Shown here one piece after another: positions 40,237-43,001 of a stretch of 43,001 nucleotides of DNA. A model generated the notes under the pieces. It was given only the letters and a program-made list of their open reading frames with translations. It was not told where the DNA came from and did no database searches. The stretch comes from Silvanigrellales bacterium (GTDB taxonomy: Bacteria; Bdellovibrionota_B; Oligoflexia; Silvanigrellales; Silvanigrellaceae): the NCBI GenBank assembly GCA_020247005.1, contig JADCJN010000015.1, positions 1-43,001 of the forward strand. The letters are read 5' to 3'. Position 1 is the first letter of the stretch. Every line of letters starts with the position of its first letter. The translations under genes were made by a program, and so were the position numbers.

Positions 40237-41226
40237 ATGAGCCAAAGCAATGGTGACCTGGCCTCGCGCCCGCAGGCGCCCCTTCTCGTGTTCGACATCG
40301 AAACGGTTCCTGACATCGAGCTCTTGTTCGACACTCATGAACCTGAGCTCGATTTCCAAGTGAGTGAGTCAGACCGGTGGAAAACACTGCGCGTGGGCGA
40401 AGCCGCACTGAGAAAAGCAAACCAAAATTTCCCACCCCCCATGTTCCACGTGGTGGTCAGTGTTTGCGCAGTTTATGTGCATCCTGAAACCTACACCATT
40501 ATGGACGGGTTCAAGCGGACCCTTGCCCTTCCGGGGTCTCGGGCCGAGTTCTTGGCACGAGAAAAAACGCTGCTGCAGGAGTTTTGGGCTTTCGCGGTGA
40601 AACACCGCGACTTTTCGCGAACCTGGTACGACGCTCTTGCCGCCGACTACCGCATGTCGGACTTTCAACGTCGGAAAATGAAGCCTGTACCGGTCACTTT
40701 TTGTGGGTACAATATTTCAGGCTTTGACCTCCCGGTTCTTGAGCAAAGGTCACTTCGGCATTTGCTCACGTGCCCGCTGGCCGAGTATGGACGCGAAACA
40801 GGCTACGACTCCTACCGCTCGCGCTACGCGGTCGATAAAACTTTTGATCTTTGCCAATACGTTGCCGGGGCCAGTTCTTTCCGCACAGGGCTCAACGTGC
40901 TGTCGCGTGCCATCGGGCTTGGCGGGAAGATGGAGGGCATGGACGGCAGCAAGGTTGCCCAAGCGTACTATGACTTGCATCAGTGGGACGCCATCGAGGA
41001 GTATTGCGCCGTTGACGTTCTTATCACATACGGAGTGCTCCTCGCTGTCCAGAAATTCCGCGGGACTCTTCCCGACGAGATTTTCCGGGAGGCGGTTGAG
41101 CATTTCGAGAGGTTCTTGCGGCAAGAAGGGAGGCCTGCGTCATACCGTCGCCTTGCCGAGACTTCCGACGATTTCTTTTCCACTGCTAGAATGTTCGAGC
41201 GGAGCGCCTCTCTCGGTGCTCCATAA
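40237..41226 (+). CDS. Predicted 3'-5' exonuclease, PolB-type (PolB_exo_2)
   Basis: The 329-residue protein is a stand-alone DEDD exonuclease related to the proofreading domain of family B polymerases, without a polymerase domain. Motif I is LLVFDIETVPD (Asp and Glu), motif II lies in TFCGYNISGFDLPVLEQRSL, and motif III is in EYCAVDVLITYGVLL (Asp). The middle carries DKTFDLCQYVAG and the family feature SFRTGLNVLSRAIGLGGK. The substrate is presumably single-stranded DNA in repair, which is unproven for this group. It starts 24 bases after pepA with only a G-rich stretch as ribosome site, and gltA begins 17 bases after it. Confidence 0.88.
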   Translation: MSQSNGDLASRPQAPLLVFDIETVPDIELLFDTHEPELDFQVSESDRWKTLRVGEAALRKANQNFPPPMFHVVVSVCAVYVHPETYTIMDGFKRTLALPGSRAEFLAREKTLLQEFWAFAVKHRDFSRTWYDALAADYRMSDFQRRKMKPVPVTFCGYNISGFDLPVLEQRSLRHLLTCPLAEYGRETGYDSYRSRYAVDKTFDLCQYVAGASSFRTGLNVLSRAIGLGGKMEGMDGSKVAQAYYDLHQWDAIEEYCAVDVLITYGVLLAVQKFRGTLPDEIFREAVEHFERFLRQEGRPASYRRLAETSDDFFSTARMFERSASLGAP

Positions 41227-41243
41227 AGCAAAGGAGACTCGCT

Positions 41244-42392
41244 GTGACACAAGATCCAGGCTTTTCAAAGGGACTCGCGGGCGTCGTTGCCGACGCCACG
41301 TCGGTGAGCCAGGTACAGGGCGAGGAAGGCCGCCTTATTTACCGCGGCATTCCCATCGAGGAAATTGCCGAGAAGTCGACTTTCGAAGAAATGACCTACC
41401 TGCTTCTTCGCGGAAAACAGCCTACAAAAGAAGAGCTCGCCAAAATCACCGCCGATTTGAAAGCGGCAAGGGCGCTTCCCAAATATGTGGAAACGGTCAT
41501 TGATTCGGCGCCGAAAAGTGCCCACCCCATGATGATCTTGCAGTCGGCTATGGCCGCGCTCGCTTTTGAACAGGGGCCGGTCAAGTTGACGGATGTTGAG
41601 ACCAATGTGGCCTCGGCGATTCGGCTTACGAGCCAGCTTGCCACCGTTGTCGCGCGCGCTTCACGCAATCGCCGTGGCCTTCCCGCCATCGCCCCCAAGA
41701 ATGAACTCTCGCACGCGGAAAACTTCCTTTACATGCTTTCGGGCAACGTTCCGAACAAGGAAGAGGCGCGCATGTTCGATGTGGCCCTCCTCCTTCACAT
41801 GGATCATGATTTCAACGCCTCCACATTTGCGGCCCGTGTCATCGCCTCGACGGAAGCGAATCTCGTTTCGTCGGTCAGTGGCGCAGTGGGTGCTCTTTCC
41901 GGGCCCCTTCATGGCGGCGCGAATGAAAAGGTTCTTGCCATGGCCGATTCCATTGGCTCCCCGGAAAAGGCCAAAGAATGGGTTCACAATGCCCTGGCCA
42001 CGAAGGCAAAGGTCATGGGGTTCGGGCACCGCGTGTACCGCACCATGGACCCTCGTGCGAAGGTTCTTCGCGCTATGCTCGAAGAGCTTGTGGAAAAAAA
42101 GAAGTCTGACACGAAGGCCCAGGCCACCTATGAAACCTTGCGCATTGTGCACGATACGATGATTGAGGAACTTTCGAAGAAGGAAAAGGACTACATTTGG
42201 CCCAACGTCGACTTCTGGTCAGGGGCCCTTTACAAGCTCATGGGCATCGAGAGCATCGACTTCACGCCCATTTTCGCTGTGGCCCGCGTCGTGGGTTGGA
42301 GCTCTCATATTATTGAGATGTGGCAAGACAACCGCATTTACCGTCCTGCTGCGAAGTATGTCGGCCCCACGGATGCGCACATCGTTCGTTGA
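41244..42392 (+). CDS. gltA: Citrate synthase
   Basis: This enzyme condenses acetyl-CoA and oxaloacetate into citrate at the entry of the TCA cycle. The 382 residues are typical of the short, dimer-type citrate synthases. The family landmarks are GEEGRLIYRGIPIEEI near 28, GPLHGGANEKVL with catalytic His223, GFGHRVYRTMDPRAKVL with His262, and NVDFWSGALYKLMGI with catalytic Asp323. The same group includes 2-methylcitrate synthase (PrpC); without prpB/prpD nearby I favour citrate synthase. The start is GTG 41244, with AAAGGAG seven bases upstream. It is last in the pepA-exonuclease-gltA run and is followed by a strong terminator. Confidence 0.94.
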   Translation: MTQDPGFSKGLAGVVADATSVSQVQGEEGRLIYRGIPIEEIAEKSTFEEMTYLLLRGKQPTKEELAKITADLKAARALPKYVETVIDSAPKSAHPMMILQSAMAALAFEQGPVKLTDVETNVASAIRLTSQLATVVARASRNRRGLPAIAPKNELSHAENFLYMLSGNVPNKEEARMFDVALLLHMDHDFNASTFAARVIASTEANLVSSVSGAVGALSGPLHGGANEKVLAMADSIGSPEKAKEWVHNALATKAKVMGFGHRVYRTMDPRAKVLRAMLEELVEKKKSDTKAQATYETLRIVHDTMIEELSKKEKDYIWPNVDFWSGALYKLMGIESIDFTPIFAVARVVGWSSHIIEMWQDNRIYRPAAKYVGPTDAHIVR

Positions 42393-42464
42393 GAGCCTTT
42401 CGAGCAAAGCCTTGCTTTTGCGCGAACTCACGCGACTCGCACGGAGTGGCTGAGGAAACACCGA

Positions 42465-42505
42465 ACCGGAATACGGGCTTTGAAGCCTGTGCTCCGGTTT
42501 TTTTT
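42465..42505 (+). terminator. Rho-independent terminator of gltA
   Basis: ACCGGA (42465-42470) pairs with TCCGGT (42493-42498) and the inner ACGGGCTT with AAGCCTGT (one G-U pair), separated by a 2x2 internal loop. A T-run extends to 42505. It lies 73 bases past the gltA stop. Confidence 0.93.
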
Positions 42506-42625
42506 GCGGGACGTAAGAATCTCGACTTTGTCGACTTCGGTGCCTGTGGTAGCCTGCGCAAATCTAAGTACACACAATCAAAGGTTTTTAGGCGCAGTCC
42601 TTCTTCAATACGTGAGGAACATCTT

Positions 42626-42871
42626 ATGCGAGCCACACAGGTTCTTTCTCGCACGGTGATGGTCTCGTATTCGACCCGTTTTCTTGCGACGGCCACTGGC
42701 TTGTCGTTTCTGGTGTCGTGGAGCGCGCTCCTTCCCCTACACACCCTGCTGATGGCATTGAGTCTCTTCAGCTCGTGCTTTTTTTCTTTTCTGATTTACG
42801 ATCATGTCCACGCCAGAAGAGCGAATTCGCGAACCGAGAAAGCACGACGGCGTGAGGCAGAATTGGTGTAA
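42626..42871 (+). CDS. Small membrane protein, unknown
   Basis: This 81-residue protein has a basic N-terminus (MRATQVLSRTVMVSYSTRF), two closely spaced hydrophobic segments (about 20-40, ATATGLSFLVSWSALLPL, and 41-58, LLMALSLFSSCFFSFLIY), and a very basic C-terminal tail (HARRANSRTEKARRREAE). It would be an inner-membrane hairpin with both ends in the cytoplasm. No family is recognised. GAGGA stands about nine bases before ATG. It lies 120 bases past the gltA terminator, so it has its own promoter, which I could not define. Confidence 0.6.
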   Translation: MRATQVLSRTVMVSYSTRFLATATGLSFLVSWSALLPLHTLLMALSLFSSCFFSFLIYDHVHARRANSRTEKARRREAELV

Positions 42872-43001
42872 CCCCGTTTCTGTAATTTGCTCCCAGAGCC
42901 CCCGGGCAGTTTGACTCGGAAAATGCGATTTTTTCACAAATCGCCAAATCCGTGCCAGACGATGAACGGAGAGCCAGGGCAAAAGAAAAGCCCCTCTGCG
43001 A
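42872..43001. other. End of window, non-coding as far as visible
   Basis: A 7-bp hairpin, GCGATTT (42925-42931) with AAATCGC (42938-42944), follows the small membrane protein gene but has no T-run. A second GC-rich arm begins at the very end (AGGGC then GCCCCT near 42977-42996) and may be a terminator continuing outside the window. Confidence 0.35.

Noticed and set aside
38914-40359. 481-codon open frame on the minus strand opposite pepA
   Set aside because: It lies antisense to a clear M17 aminopeptidase and gives a His/Arg-rich peptide without motifs; such frames arise from the codon bias of the plus-strand gene.
42737-42982. 81-codon minus-strand frame at the right end
   Set aside because: It overlaps the small membrane protein on the other strand and has no motif or ribosome site.
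1-43001. tRNA, rRNA, CRISPR array, phage att site or replication origin
   Set aside because: No tRNA T-loop/acceptor pattern, no regularly spaced repeats with unique spacers, and no DnaA-box cluster was noticed by eye. tRNAscan-SE and a CRISPR finder would settle this.

Overview
This 43 kb window looks like chromosome from a GC-rich Gram-negative bacterium of the former deltaproteobacteria (Bdellovibrionota/Oligoflexia or Myxococcota grade). That placement is inferred from style: six predicted secreted lipoproteins, RCC1-repeat and YVTN/cytochrome c surface proteins, receiver-TPR and DUF4388 (PATAN) signalling proteins, an eukaryal-type IleRS and monofunctional glycosyltransferase MtgA. No 16S or tRNA gene is present to confirm it. 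Most of the window is housekeeping, with small decayed mobile patches at about 0.1-3 kb and 31.2-31.4 kb.

Layout. 0-3.4 kb: the end of an unknown gene, a trypsin-like lipoprotein cut off after its catalytic His, an IS66 transposase remnant and an AAA_14/DUF4143 ATPase. 3.4-9.6 kb: an SMR (Gdx/SugE-type) exporter divergent from topB-ackA, a TfoX-N protein, then a metallophosphoesterase overlapping xthA. 9.6-13.8 kb, minus strand: a tight four-gene run of receiver-like TPR protein, prmA, FAD oxidoreductase and a secreted protein with possible Hint-like features. 13.9-18.5 kb, plus strand: an overlapping three-gene operon of a PanE-like reductase, a rhomboid protease and a lipobox-bearing subtilase with a C-terminal Cys + hydrophobic + Arg tail. 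18.5-22.6 kb, minus strand: a coiled-coil lipoprotein, hpf, a DUF4388 protein and a second receiver-like TPR protein. 22.7-27.9 kb: rpsP, rpsT, an HU/IHF protein, signal peptidase I and ileS. 28-36.2 kb: a 13-repeat RCC1 lipoprotein, an integrase-like remnant, a YVTN/di-haem cytochrome c lipoprotein and an Ala/Thr-rich lipoprotein. 36.3-42.9 kb: infC, a 48-residue basic protein, mtgA, then pepA, a PolB-type exonuclease and gltA with a strong terminator, and a small membrane protein.

How parts may work together. The most suggestive unit is the rhomboid-subtilase pair (14984-18489). The genes overlap by an ATGA, and the protease has features that could make it a substrate of its neighbour: an N-terminal lipobox and a C-terminal tail resembling rhombosortase/myxosortase sorting signals. 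A second oddity is the signal peptidase I, in which the codon for the catalytic serine encodes threonine while the Lys base and box E remain. The two receiver-like TPR proteins are degenerate in complementary ways, and one is coupled to a DUF4388 protein. Several genes carry in-frame 12- or 15-bp tandem duplications. Three genes appear to start with TTG.

All calls come from reading the sequence and remembered family motifs; no database search was run.
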